A stretch of DNA of 64,000 nucleotides from Shewanella sp. KX20019 (GTDB lineage: Bacteria > Pseudomonadota > Gammaproteobacteria > Enterobacterales > Shewanellaceae), in assembly GCF_016757755.1 (NCBI RefSeq), contig NZ_CP068437.1, positions 4,836,001-4,900,000 of the forward strand, written 5' to 3'. Of the stretch, positions 1 to 7,809 are shown piece after piece. The notes beneath the pieces were generated by a model. It ran no database searches. It was not told where the DNA came from and was given only the letters and a program-made list of their open reading frames with translations. Numbering within the stretch: the stretch's first letter is position 1; the number at the start of each line of letters is the position of its first letter. A program made the position numbers and the translations under genes.

Positions 1-1016
1 TCTTGCTCTGCACTCCCCGCTTGCCACATAGAGGCTTCGTTGGCCTGGCTGGCATCGAACTGCACCCGGCGCATCTTATTATCTTCTTTTACCGTCTTAA
101 CCAACGGAGAGTCTTCTCTTACCGCAAAGCTCTTGAATTGCTTGGCACATGCCGGCTTACGCATGTTGTAGTAGATCTCTGAGATGGCGTGGTTGTGGTA
201 TGGATACAGGGTATCGACAGATTGCACCGTCATTCCCACTTCTGCACCGACCTTTTCGCCGTTAATTTCATCGATGCGCAACAAGCCCCAATGGCCAAAT
301 ATTTCGGCGTAAGCGTAACCACCACGAATGTTGTTGAAGTTTTTATCGTTACGCTTGCTCTCTTCACCATACATAGGGAACCAACCGGCAGCCGCCCATA
401 AGTTTGGCAGTGCATTTGCACTCACATCATATGGAAAAGAGGATGGCATTTTCACCTCGTTGCCTGTGACCATCTTGGCGAAGTTTTTAGTGAACTTCTG
501 CCCTATCTTTCTGACCTCTTTATTGGTCACTTTAGTATTAAAAAACTCTTCGAACGATGTACGCTTAGCCCACTGTGCTACCGGAGAGTTTTTCTCTAGT
601 TCGCCACCAGGGCTGTAGATCCAGCTAACATCTCTTCGGGCACCAAAACATTGCTTGGCTTTTTCAGGGTTATTGATCACCTGGTGGATATTTTTCACCA
701 TGATCTTCATGTCACGGCGATCCATGATGCACATTTTCTTACCACCTTGGGTGGAGTCAAATAGCGCCTCATCTGAGTTAATACAGTTGCTCTCTTCACC
801 ATTTGTTAATGCATGAGCATAGGCTTTTAAGTAAGTTAGTGTCTCATCCCATAGAATATCTACATACTTCTGATCTGCTTTTGAATAGTTTGGCACTTCA
901 CCCAAGCACACAAATTCAGCATCTTTAATATCATTGCTATCGAGAAAACTTGGAGTCTCTACTGCATAAGCACTATTAGCCAATGCTAAGCTTAAAAAAA
1001 TCACACTTTTTTTCAT
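1..1016 (-). CDS. dddY: DMSP lyase DddY, periplasmic (3' end beyond left edge)
   Basis: The frame is open from an ATG at 1016 to the left edge, giving 338 codons. The N-terminus is a Sec signal peptide (MKKSVIFLSLALANSAYA), so the enzyme should act in the periplasm. Near residue 276 there is a cupin-type metal motif, HNHAISEIYY. Its His-x3-Glu-x-Tyr spacing matches three of the zinc ligands known in DddY (His, Glu, Tyr). A fourth His, about 73 residues later, would lie off the window. DddY enzymes are about 400 residues long, so roughly 60 are missing here. The reaction is DMSP to dimethyl sulfide plus acrylate. The flavoprotein/cytochrome pair next to it and acuI nearby both fit disposal of acrylate. 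The assignment rests on motif and context, not on an alignment. Confidence 0.85.
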   Translation of the reverse strand, partial: MKKSVIFLSLALANSAYAVETPSFLDSNDIKDAEFVCLGEVPNYSKADQKYVDILWDETLTYLKAYAHALTNGEESNCINSDEALFDSTQGGKKMCIMDRRDMKIMVKNIHQVINNPEKAKQCFGARRDVSWIYSPGGELEKNSPVAQWAKRTSFEEFFNTKVTNKEVRKIGQKFTKNFAKMVTGNEVKMPSSFPYDVSANALPNLWAAAGWFPMYGEESKRNDKNFNNIRGGYAYAEIFGHWGLLRIDEINGEKVGAEVGMTVQSVDTLYPYHNHAISEIYYNMRKPACAKQFKSFAVREDSPLVKTVKEDNKMRRVQFDASQANEASMWQAGSAEQ

Positions 1017-1418
1017 AATAGTTCCATCACCATATCGTATTATATTAAGAGTAATCTCTTATTTATTTAATTAACTTTTATATTTAACTATGAAGATCTT
1101 CTTGCACTACAATTTAAAACTTTAAAGATATATTATTACAACATTAAATTTAAAACTGAACTTACATCTCAAACTAACACAGCAACTCAAATTAACTTCA
1201 CAATATTGAATTGGCTTCACACTTTTAATTTCTTTTGCAATTCGCTTAATCATTATTTCGTCAGCAATACATTTAACTAGCTAACATTTGAATTTATTTA
1301 AACTTTAAAAAACCGCCTCCCCTAATAACATTAAGGAAGGGGGCCATAGAAAACTAATAAGAAATGGATTTTATCTTTGCAGGGATATTTATTCCTTAAT
1401 AGTAAACATGAATAACAT

Positions 1419-1432
1419 TTGAGATAAATCAA
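1419..1432. promoter_or_regulatory. FNR/EtrA-like dyad
   Basis: The sequence TTGAG-ATAA-ATCAA matches the FNR consensus TTGAT-N4-ATCAA at nine of ten defined bases. It lies about 400 bp upstream of dddY and next to the terminator of the cytochrome operon. That is far for a classical activator site unless dddY has a long leader. Chance occurrence in AT-rich DNA is possible. Confidence 0.35.
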
Positions 1433-1435
1433 ATA

Positions 1436-1470
1436 CCAACCGTAAAAAGATGGGATATTTACGGTTGGTT
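1436..1470 (-). terminator. Putative terminator of flavoprotein-cytochrome operon
   Basis: A perfect 12-bp inverted repeat (ACCAACCGTAAA / TTTACGGTTGGT) with an 11-base loop begins 28 bp past the cytochrome stop codon. The T-run on the minus strand is weak (ATTTGATTT), so this may be an mRNA 3' stabiliser rather than a strong intrinsic terminator. Confidence 0.55.
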
Positions 1471-1497
1471 TAAACTAATTACAACTAAACGTAATTA

Positions 1498-1854
1498 TTA
1501 CTCTTTATGCTTGTCGAACTTGAAGGTATGACAGTTGTTGCACATTGGTTTCTTAGGCTGATGCTCGCCATGACATTCCTGGCACGGGAGCTCTTTGCCG
1601 TAATGAAGGTTGTTATGTGGGTTTTGCCACTGCTCCTCTTCGCTACGGGCTGTTTGCTCGGCTAAGTCATCAATATCATGGCACTGTAAACAAGCCTGAT
1701 CCGACGGGAACTGCTTAATACCATTGTCATGACAGGTTTTACAGTCTTTTCCAATCACTTCCTTATGGTATTCACGTTGCTCAACCGCTTGAGCTGATAG
1801 CGTCAATAGGCAACCGAATGTTAGCGCCAATACGGCTTTTAATTTAATCATCAC
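1498..1854 (-). CDS. Secreted tetraheme cytochrome c, partner of the flavoprotein
   Basis: This 118-residue protein has a signal peptide (about residues 1-23, ending in AQA) and four CXXCH heme sites (CKTCH, CLQCH, CQECH, CNNCH). It also has several extra His that could be distal ligands. It resembles the small tetraheme c-type cytochromes of Shewanella and the heme domain of flavocytochrome c3, here encoded as a separate polypeptide. It lies 25 bp downstream of the flavoprotein gene in the same direction, so it probably passes electrons from the quinol pool (via a CymA-like donor) to the flavoprotein in the periplasm. The start is at the first of two adjacent ATGs, behind AAGGAA. I recall a two-subunit ArdAB acrylate reductase from S. 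woodyi with this make-up but cannot verify it here. Confidence 0.85.
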   Translation of the reverse strand: MMIKLKAVLALTFGCLLTLSAQAVEQREYHKEVIGKDCKTCHDNGIKQFPSDQACLQCHDIDDLAEQTARSEEEQWQNPHNNLHYGKELPCQECHGEHQPKKPMCNNCHTFKFDKHKE

Positions 1855-1879
1855 TCATTCCTTCTATTATCTGGCAAAA

Positions 1880-3400
1880 TTAGGCTTTCATAACACTGCG
1901 TGCAGCTGTCATACCCATCACCATGCATTCAGGAATTGAGCAACTACCTAACCGGCTCACACCATGAACACCACCGCATACTTCACCCGCTGCATACAGG
2001 CCTTTAATTGACTGACCAGTGAAGCTGTCTTTCACTTCAGCCTTAGTATTGATCTGCACACCACCTTGGCAGTAGTGAACTTTTGGCCATAAACGAACCA
2101 CGGTAAATGGCGCTTCGATGAACTTGTCTTTGGCCTTAGTCATGTTCTTGCCAAACTGCTTATCATCACCAGATTTTACATATTCGTTGTACTCTGTAAT
2201 CTGAGCTTTCAGTGGCTTAAGTGGTACTTCAAAATGCTTAGCCAACTCTTCAATTGTGTCGAACTTCCAACCTACGTTGTACTTAATTACTTTTTTAGTG
2301 TTCGGATGCTTCTTAGAATCCTTGTAGCTAGTGATCAAGATAGGAGGTAGCGCTTCACCTTTCTCATCACGACAAGCCAGCTCTGCGTCAGCACGAGTCT
2401 TTCGGTCGGCTATTTCGTTCATGAAGCGCTTACCCGTTAAACGGTTCACGGCCATTGAATGAGGGAAATTGTAGATAGAGTAGTTAGACACATAACCAAA
2501 CCCACCTTCATCAGGTGATGCCCATGGGCCAGACTGGATGTGAGCTAAATGTACAGGAATTGCCCCTAAGCGGAACATCTCATACATACCTTCGCCCGTT
2601 GCACCTGGTGCATTAGTACAGCCCACTTCAGAAGTTAGGGTAGGATCCTGTGCCATGCGTAAATCAACATTCTGTGCAAAGCCACCCGTAGCCATAATCA
2701 CGCCACGTTTTGCACGAATATTAGTAACTTCACCAGGTTGTTCTTCGCCAAAGTGGTAATTTTCACGCATTTTAACGCCAACAACCTCGCCCTTCTCACT
2801 CACTAAGAAGCCTTCAAACTTCGTACGATTATGAGTATGAACGCCGAGTTTTCGACACTCTTTAAGTAAGGGCTGAGTAATACCAGCACCACAACTTACA
2901 GTTGTTTGGTAAGTACGAGCAACAGAATGACCACCTAATTGTTGTAGATATGGATGGAATTCAGAGCCAGCGTCCATTGTCATTTGCAGTGCTTCAACGG
3001 CATGCTCTGCGACGTGACGTAATAAAGCTTCATCAGCAATACCACGACCCGCTTTCATCTGATCATTTACCATTCTATCTACAGAGTCTTGTACGCCTTC
3101 TTGCTTTTGCATCGGCGTCACAGGCGCTGCAAACAAGCCACCGTTGATGGCTGAGTTTCCACCAAAGTAAGACATCTTCTCGAAGATATGCACATCTTTT
3201 GCGCCTTTACGCGTGGCTTCAATTGCCGCCGCTAAGCCTGCAAAACCTGAACCTATAATCAGGACTTCTACTTCTTTGTCCCATTTAACACCGTCCGCTT
3301 TTTCAGAAATGGCCATTGCTGGCGCAGCCATTGCAACACCCGCAGCAGCTCCCATTCCTTTAATGAAATTGCGGCGTCCTAGCAGATCTTTATTACTCAT
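1880..3400 (-). CDS. Tat-exported FAD flavoprotein reductase (putative acrylate reductase)
   Basis: The 506-residue protein belongs to the fumarate reductase/succinate dehydrogenase flavoprotein family. It starts with a twin-arginine signal (RRNFIK at 9-14, then an Ala-rich stretch to about residue 30). A dinucleotide-binding GSGFAG follows at 50-55. A GKRFMNE...DRKTRAD segment near residue 330 corresponds to the active-site Arg region of fumarate reductases, and a C-terminal GGVHGVSRLGSC matches the conserved substrate/FAD loop. It carries no heme; electrons would come from the cytochrome encoded 25 bp downstream. Relatives reduce fumarate, urocanate, methacrylate or acrylate. Proximity to dddY and acuI makes acrylate the best guess, which is inference. 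The gene is divergent from a LysR regulator. Confidence 0.8.
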   Translation of the reverse strand: MSNKDLLGRRNFIKGMGAAAGVAMAAPAMAISEKADGVKWDKEVEVLIIGSGFAGLAAAIEATRKGAKDVHIFEKMSYFGGNSAINGGLFAAPVTPMQKQEGVQDSVDRMVNDQMKAGRGIADEALLRHVAEHAVEALQMTMDAGSEFHPYLQQLGGHSVARTYQTTVSCGAGITQPLLKECRKLGVHTHNRTKFEGFLVSEKGEVVGVKMRENYHFGEEQPGEVTNIRAKRGVIMATGGFAQNVDLRMAQDPTLTSEVGCTNAPGATGEGMYEMFRLGAIPVHLAHIQSGPWASPDEGGFGYVSNYSIYNFPHSMAVNRLTGKRFMNEIADRKTRADAELACRDEKGEALPPILITSYKDSKKHPNTKKVIKYNVGWKFDTIEELAKHFEVPLKPLKAQITEYNEYVKSGDDKQFGKNMTKAKDKFIEAPFTVVRLWPKVHYCQGGVQINTKAEVKDSFTGQSIKGLYAAGEVCGGVHGVSRLGSCSIPECMVMGMTAARSVMKA

Positions 3401-3445
3401 CTGTCATCACCCTATTTGATTTATTAGACGCAGTAATAATATGAC

Positions 3446-3459
3446 TGGAACCAGTTCCA
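3446..3459. promoter_or_regulatory. Candidate operator TGGAA-N4-TTCCA, copy 1
   Basis: This perfect dyad lies about 46 bp upstream of the flavoprotein start codon. It is the same motif as copy 2, 115 bp away. The divergent LysR protein is the obvious candidate to bind it, although the spacing is not the textbook T-N11-A. Confidence 0.45.
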
Positions 3460-3560
3460 AAACGGGAGTTAAGCGGATGTTTATTTAAAACAATATGACA
3501 ACATGCAGGAATTCAAGCATAGATCCAATGTTTAAGATTTTTACTACTTCTGGAGTATTT

Positions 3561-3574
3561 TGGAATGAGTTCCA
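3561..3574. promoter_or_regulatory. Candidate operator TGGAA-N4-TTCCA, copy 2
   Basis: Second copy of the same dyad (spacer TGAG), flanked by TT and AA so that the symmetry extends by one base pair on each side. Two such sites 115 bp apart (about 11 helical turns) are compatible with looping or cooperative binding. Confidence 0.45.
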
Positions 3575-3860
3575 AATAATGCGCAGCCACTAATTATCAA
3601 CGAATAAAGCCAATGTAGTTCTGGCTTTAGACGCATTTACTTGCATTATACTGTCGATCATAAATCACAACTATATGGAAGCCTCGATGACTATTTGGAG
3701 AAACTAGCTGAAGTTACTTTATTGTAAAAAGTATCTACTTCTGCACACTATTAATTAAAATAGTGTCGGAAGGAGATAGAACATTATCGAGCAAGGAGCT
3801 TCTATGGCATGATTGCGTTCATACTTTTGAAGAAACAGCTCAAGGCAGGCAAAGAATATA

Positions 3861-4793
3861 ATGGAATTAGAAGAGATCTACCGCCAAGACCTAAGCCTGT
3901 TAATCGCCCTGCAAATCTTGGTTGAAGAGCGCAGTGTTACACAAGCAGCTAAGCGATTACACTTAAGCCAATCAGCTACAAGCCGTATTCTTGCACGCCT
4001 TAGAGATATGCTCGATGACCCGCTATTCTCCCGCGTTGGCCAACATCTTGTTCCAACCCAGTTTGCACTTGATTGCTATCAGCAGCTGCAACAACCCACA
4101 GGGCAGCTCATTAGCTTATTAACCCCAAAGGCATTTATTCCACTTGAGTGTGAGCAACAGTTTTCTATTGCTGTAACTGATTATGCCATGCAAGCTTTAG
4201 TGCCCTTTATTCTGCCAAACATTTATCAGCAAGCTCCCAATATTAAAATTGAAATATTACCGGTGCAACATAGGGAATTGCAGGCACAACTGAGTGTGAA
4301 GGGAGCAGATATGGCGATTTGTCGTGCGATAAGTCAATGCGGACAACTGCAACATACCTTATTGGGTAAAGTCGGTGTCAGCTGTTTATTGTCACCAAAC
4401 CATCCACTGGCAGATAGCGATATCACTCTCGATGATTACCTGCATTATCCCCACGCAACCATTGCAATAAGTGATGGTGTTAAAGCCTTGCTCGACGATG
4501 CCATAAGCCAGTACCCAGCACGTACAGAATTGCTGAGGACACCTCATCTCGATACCGCCTTAGCTTTACAATCAATTAACCCACTAATCATTACGCTACC
4601 TGAAGGCATGGCAGAACTAGCAGCCCAACGGCACAGGCTCAAGGTCAAACCACTTCCTTTTAAGCTCCCTAGTTTGGATTACAACTTATTCTGGCATTCT
4701 CGTAGTGAACAGGATAAAGCGCAGCAATGGCTGCGTAACGAGATTACCTCTGCAACTCAAAGCTTGTTAAGCCAGTCTCCACAGAACTGCTAA
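3861..4793 (+). CDS. LysR-family transcriptional regulator, likely of acrylate/DMSP genes
   Basis: The 310-residue protein has the usual LysR length. An N-terminal winged helix-turn-helix (about residues 15-75) contains SVTQAAKRLHLSQSATSRILARLR, written here only to show the family signature in part (SVTQAAKRL, SQSATSRIL). It is followed by a substrate-binding co-inducer domain. The gene is divergent from the flavoprotein gene, and its 3' end faces acuI across a shared terminator. Its position between the periplasmic reductase genes and acuI suggests control of one or both in response to DMSP or acrylate; this is inferred. It ends at a TAA just before the hairpin at 4820. Confidence 0.85.
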   Translation: MELEEIYRQDLSLLIALQILVEERSVTQAAKRLHLSQSATSRILARLRDMLDDPLFSRVGQHLVPTQFALDCYQQLQQPTGQLISLLTPKAFIPLECEQQFSIAVTDYAMQALVPFILPNIYQQAPNIKIEILPVQHRELQAQLSVKGADMAICRAISQCGQLQHTLLGKVGVSCLLSPNHPLADSDITLDDYLHYPHATIAISDGVKALLDDAISQYPARTELLRTPHLDTALALQSINPLIITLPEGMAELAAQRHRLKVKPLPFKLPSLDYNLFWHSRSEQDKAQQWLRNEITSATQSLLSQSPQNC

Positions 4794-4819
4794 ACAATAT
4801 AGCTATCTAAAATTGAGAT

Positions 4820-4852
4820 AAAAAAGCCCAGCTATTAACTGGGCTTTTTTAT
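4820..4852. terminator. Bidirectional terminator between lysR and acuI
   Basis: The hairpin AAGCCCAG-CTATTAA-CTGGGCTT is flanked by A6 on the left and T6 on the right. It can therefore stop transcription from both converging genes. Confidence 0.9.
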
Positions 4853-4864
4853 ATAGCGAAAGAA

Positions 4865-5845
4865 TTAAAGCTTAACCAATACTCGACCTGTGACTTGCCC
4901 TTTAATTATGCGTTGCGCAAATTCAGGCACCTGAGCAAGTGCGATAGTCTCGCAAGCATCTTGATAATAGCTTGCAGGAAGCAACTTAAGCACATCTTCC
5001 CAAGCTGTTTGGCGTTTCTCAAACGGACAAGATACAGAATCAACACCTAGCAGGTTTACCCCTCGAAGGATAAATGGCATCACGGTAGTTGGCAGTGCAA
5101 AGCCGCCAGCAAGACCGCAAATGGCAGCAGCACCGCCATATTGCATTTGTGCTAATGCTGTAGCGAGTACCTTGTTACCGACAGTATCAACAACACCAGC
5201 CCAACGCTGCTTTTCTAACGGTCTAGAATCAATTTCAAGCTCGCTACGCTCTATCACTTCGCTCGCACCTAGCTTTGTCAGTAGAGTGCCATTTTGCTCA
5301 ACACGACCAGAGCTTGCCACGACGCGATAACCTAACTGCGCTAGCAAGGTCACCGCAACACTGCCGACACCACCACTGGCACCAGTAACGAGTACATCAC
5401 CATCATTGGGTTTTATGCCTGCTTGCTGTAGTGCTTGTACACACAACATCGCCGTTAAACCTGCAGTGCCAATTTGCATCGCTTTGGCAGCATCGCAATT
5501 GGCAGGCATAGGGACTAGCCAATCAGCTTTAACACGTGCTTTCTCAGCTAAGCCACCCCAATGATTTTCACCAACCCCCCAACCCGTTAAAATAACTTTG
5601 TCACCCGCTTTATAGCGCTCATCACTCGATTCAAGCACTGTACCTGCAAAGTCGATCCCCGGCACCATAGGGAAGTTACGAATAATCCGACCGACACCAG
5701 TGACAGCTAAGCCATCTTTGTAGTTCAGTGATGAACATGCTACATCGACTAACACCTCACCTTCTGGCAAGTCAGCCTCTGAAATTTGACAAACATTAGC
5801 TTGGGTAAGCTTTTCCTCTTGGGTCAAAACAAGTGCGTTAAACAT
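4865..5845 (-). CDS. acuI: Acryloyl-CoA reductase AcuI (MDR family, NADPH-dependent)
   Basis: This 326-residue protein is a zinc-free medium-chain dehydrogenase/reductase of the YhdH/AcuI group. It has the N-terminal catalytic fold with SLNYKDGLA (about 39-47) and PGIDFAGTV (62-70), and a Rossmann nucleotide-binding segment GASGGVG at 155-161. AcuI reduces acryloyl-CoA to propionyl-CoA with NADPH and protects DMSP degraders from acrylate toxicity. It works in the cytosol, so it complements the periplasmic acrylate reduction suggested by the genes upstream. It is transcribed divergently from the aldehyde dehydrogenase gene, with a large dyad operator candidate between them. Confidence 0.88.
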   Translation of the reverse strand: MFNALVLTQEEKLTQANVCQISEADLPEGEVLVDVACSSLNYKDGLAVTGVGRIIRNFPMVPGIDFAGTVLESSDERYKAGDKVILTGWGVGENHWGGLAEKARVKADWLVPMPANCDAAKAMQIGTAGLTAMLCVQALQQAGIKPNDGDVLVTGASGGVGSVAVTLLAQLGYRVVASSGRVEQNGTLLTKLGASEVIERSELEIDSRPLEKQRWAGVVDTVGNKVLATALAQMQYGGAAAICGLAGGFALPTTVMPFILRGVNLLGVDSVSCPFEKRQTAWEDVLKLLPASYYQDACETIALAQVPEFAQRIIKGQVTGRVLVKL

Positions 5846-5904
5846 GACAAATTCCTATTTAAACTGATGGGAGAAGCATAGGCCATAAACCTTTATGACT
5901 AAAG

Positions 5905-5939
5905 TGCATATTTTGCATGGAGACAATGCACAGAATGCA
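5905..5939. promoter_or_regulatory. Symmetrical four-half-site operator candidate (TGCAT/ATGCA)
   Basis: Half-sites TGCAT at 5905 and 5914 mirror ATGCA at 5926 and 5935, giving TGCAT-N4-TGCAT-N7-ATGCA-N4-ATGCA. The arrangement is exactly symmetrical about position 5922. It lies about 60 bp upstream of acuI and about 140 bp upstream of the divergent aldehyde dehydrogenase start, a good place for a shared operator. Confidence 0.5.
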
Positions 5940-6081
5940 TGTAGTACGAAAATTTAAACTACCGAGCAGTAATATAGCGAATTAACCTAGCAGCGGACTA
6001 CTCGACTTTATTCCTATACCTCAACGGTTACTTTGAGACTACACTGAGTTGTCGCAAAAAAAACGTACAAGGAATATAAGT

Positions 6082-7602
6082 ATGATTTATAGCAAACCAG
6101 GAACACCTGACGCCATCATTAATTTCAAATCGCAATATCAAAATTTTATTGGTGGTGAATGGATTAGCCCCGTTAATGGTCTCTATTTTGATAACCCTTC
6201 ACCCGTCGACGGTAAAGTGTTCTGTCAAATCCCTCGCTCCGATGCTAGCGATATTGAACTTGCACTCGACGCCGCCCACAACGCTAAAGATAACTGGGGC
6301 AAGACCTCAGTCACCGAGCGCGCTAATATCCTATTGCGGATTGCCGACCGTATAGAACAGAACCTAGAACAGCTTGCCGTAGCCGAGACTTGGGATAACG
6401 GTAAAGCCGTACGCGAAACGATAGCTGCTGATCTACCTTTGGTGGTCGACCACTTCCGATATTTTGCGGGTTGTATTCGTGCCCAAGAAGGCAGTGCCGC
6501 CGATATTGATGCCAATACTGTTAGTTATCATTTTCCGGAGCCGTTAGGTGTTGTAGGGCAAATTATTCCTTGGAACTTCCCTATCTTGATGGCGGCATGG
6601 AAAGTTGCTCCAGCATTAGCCGCGGGCAACTGTGTGGTGTTAAAGCCCGCAGAGCAGACCCCAGCCTCGATTCTTGTGATGCTTGAGCTAATTGAAGATC
6701 TGCTCCCTAAAGGTGTACTTAATGTGGTGAATGGTTTCGGCAAGGAAGCGGGACAAGCCCTCGCTACCAGTACTCGAATCGCTAAACTGGCATTTACCGG
6801 CTCAACCGAGGTGGGTCATCACATTTTGAAATGTGCTGCGGAGTCGTTGATCCCATCAACAGTTGAGCTTGGTGGCAAGTCACCCAATGTCTATTTTGCT
6901 GACGTTATGGATCATGAAGATGAGTATCTCGATAAAGCCGTAGAAGGCATGCTTCTAGCCTTCTTTAACCAAGGTGAAGTCTGTACTTGTCCATCACGCG
7001 CATTGGTCCAAGAGTCTATTTACGACAAGTTTATCGCTAAGGTGATCGAACGCTGCAAAACCATTAAACAAAGTAATCCACTCGACACTGATACTCAAGT
7101 AGGTGCTCAGGCGTCGCAGGAGCAGTTCGATAAAATCCTCAGTTATCTGCAGATCGGCAAAGATGAAGGTGCACAGGTACTGGTGGGTGGCGATCTCTGC
7201 CAACTTGAGGGGGATCATAGTCAAGGGTTTTATATTAACCCGACTATTTTAAAGGGCACCAATGACATGCGGATCTTCCAAGAGGAGATCTTCGGCCCGG
7301 TAATTTCAGTCACCACCTTTAAGGATGAAGCCGAAGCCTTAGCCATTGCCAATGATACCCAGTTTGGCCTTGGCGCTGGAGTATGGACACGTGATATGAA
7401 CACCGCTCAAAGAATGGGGCGCGGAATTCAAGCGGGCCGCGTATGGATCAACTGTTATCATGCATATCCGGCTCATGCAGCCTTTGGCGGGTATAAAAGG
7501 TCTGGTATTGGTCGTGAAACCCATAAAATGATGCTAGACCACTACCAAAATACTAAGAATCTCCTTATTAGCTACGATATTAATCCACTCGGATTCTTTT
7601 AA
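6082..7602 (+). CDS. NAD(P)+-dependent aldehyde dehydrogenase (AldB/ExaC type)
   Basis: The chosen ATG at 6082 follows ACAAGGAAT and gives 506 residues, the family's usual length. An in-frame TTG at 6049 would add 11 residues and has no better ribosome binding site. The NAD-binding region carries PWNFP, and a KPAEQTP motif follows. The general-base Glu is E262 in VELGGKSPN, and the nucleophile is C301 in NQGEVC. The sequence is closest in pattern to E. coli AldB and Pseudomonas ExaC (acetaldehyde and other short aldehydes). Its substrate here is unknown. It lacks the features of a CoA-acylating malonate-semialdehyde dehydrogenase that I would look for as DddC. It is divergent from acuI and is followed by a hairpin before yjjI. 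Confidence 0.85.
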   Translation: MIYSKPGTPDAIINFKSQYQNFIGGEWISPVNGLYFDNPSPVDGKVFCQIPRSDASDIELALDAAHNAKDNWGKTSVTERANILLRIADRIEQNLEQLAVAETWDNGKAVRETIAADLPLVVDHFRYFAGCIRAQEGSAADIDANTVSYHFPEPLGVVGQIIPWNFPILMAAWKVAPALAAGNCVVLKPAEQTPASILVMLELIEDLLPKGVLNVVNGFGKEAGQALATSTRIAKLAFTGSTEVGHHILKCAAESLIPSTVELGGKSPNVYFADVMDHEDEYLDKAVEGMLLAFFNQGEVCTCPSRALVQESIYDKFIAKVIERCKTIKQSNPLDTDTQVGAQASQEQFDKILSYLQIGKDEGAQVLVGGDLCQLEGDHSQGFYINPTILKGTNDMRIFQEEIFGPVISVTTFKDEAEALAIANDTQFGLGAGVWTRDMNTAQRMGRGIQAGRVWINCYHAYPAHAAFGGYKRSGIGRETHKMMLDHYQNTKNLLISYDINPLGFF

Positions 7603-7627
7603 ATAACATCAGTATTTTAGCCACATC

Positions 7628-7674
7628 AAAAGCCAAGTATAGCGGGTGACTTCACAGCTGCTATGTTTGGCTTT
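7628..7674 (+). terminator. Imperfect hairpin downstream of the aldehyde dehydrogenase gene
   Basis: A 15-bp stem (AAAGCCAAGTATAGC paired with GCTATGTTTGGCTTT, two G-U type pairs) has a loop of about 17 bases and ends in a short T-stretch. It lies 25 bp after the stop codon and probably terminates or attenuates transcription before yjjI. Confidence 0.55.
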
Positions 7675-7809
7675 ACTATCACAGTTAAAAGTGAGGCCAA
7701 TCCCACTGAATTTCCATAATAGAAAAACCTCCTTGCCCGCTTTTCACTATAGGAATCCTTCAGCTAAGCCTTAATATAGTACCCATAATATTTTAATGGA
7801 TACTACGCC

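Larger units (their letters stand above)
1017..1497. other. AT-rich intergenic region upstream of dddY
   Basis: This 481-bp stretch separates the cytochrome gene from dddY, both read leftwards. It is very AT-rich and has no convincing ORF. It holds the putative terminator of the cytochrome operon and an FNR-like dyad, both listed separately. It presumably contains the dddY promoter, but no clear -35/-10 pair could be singled out. Confidence 0.6.
3401..3860. promoter_or_regulatory. Divergent regulatory region between flavoprotein and lysR genes
   Basis: This 460-bp region is unusually long for divergent promoters. Two copies of the dyad TGGAA-N4-TTCCA lie in its flavoprotein-proximal part. 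No ORF of note was seen. The lysR ATG at 3861 is preceded by an AGGCAGGCAAAG stretch that could serve as its ribosome binding site. Confidence 0.6.

Noticed and set aside
1..618. Rightward ORFs at 189-401 and 328-618
   Set aside because: They overlap dddY on the other strand, which has a signal peptide and a catalytic motif.
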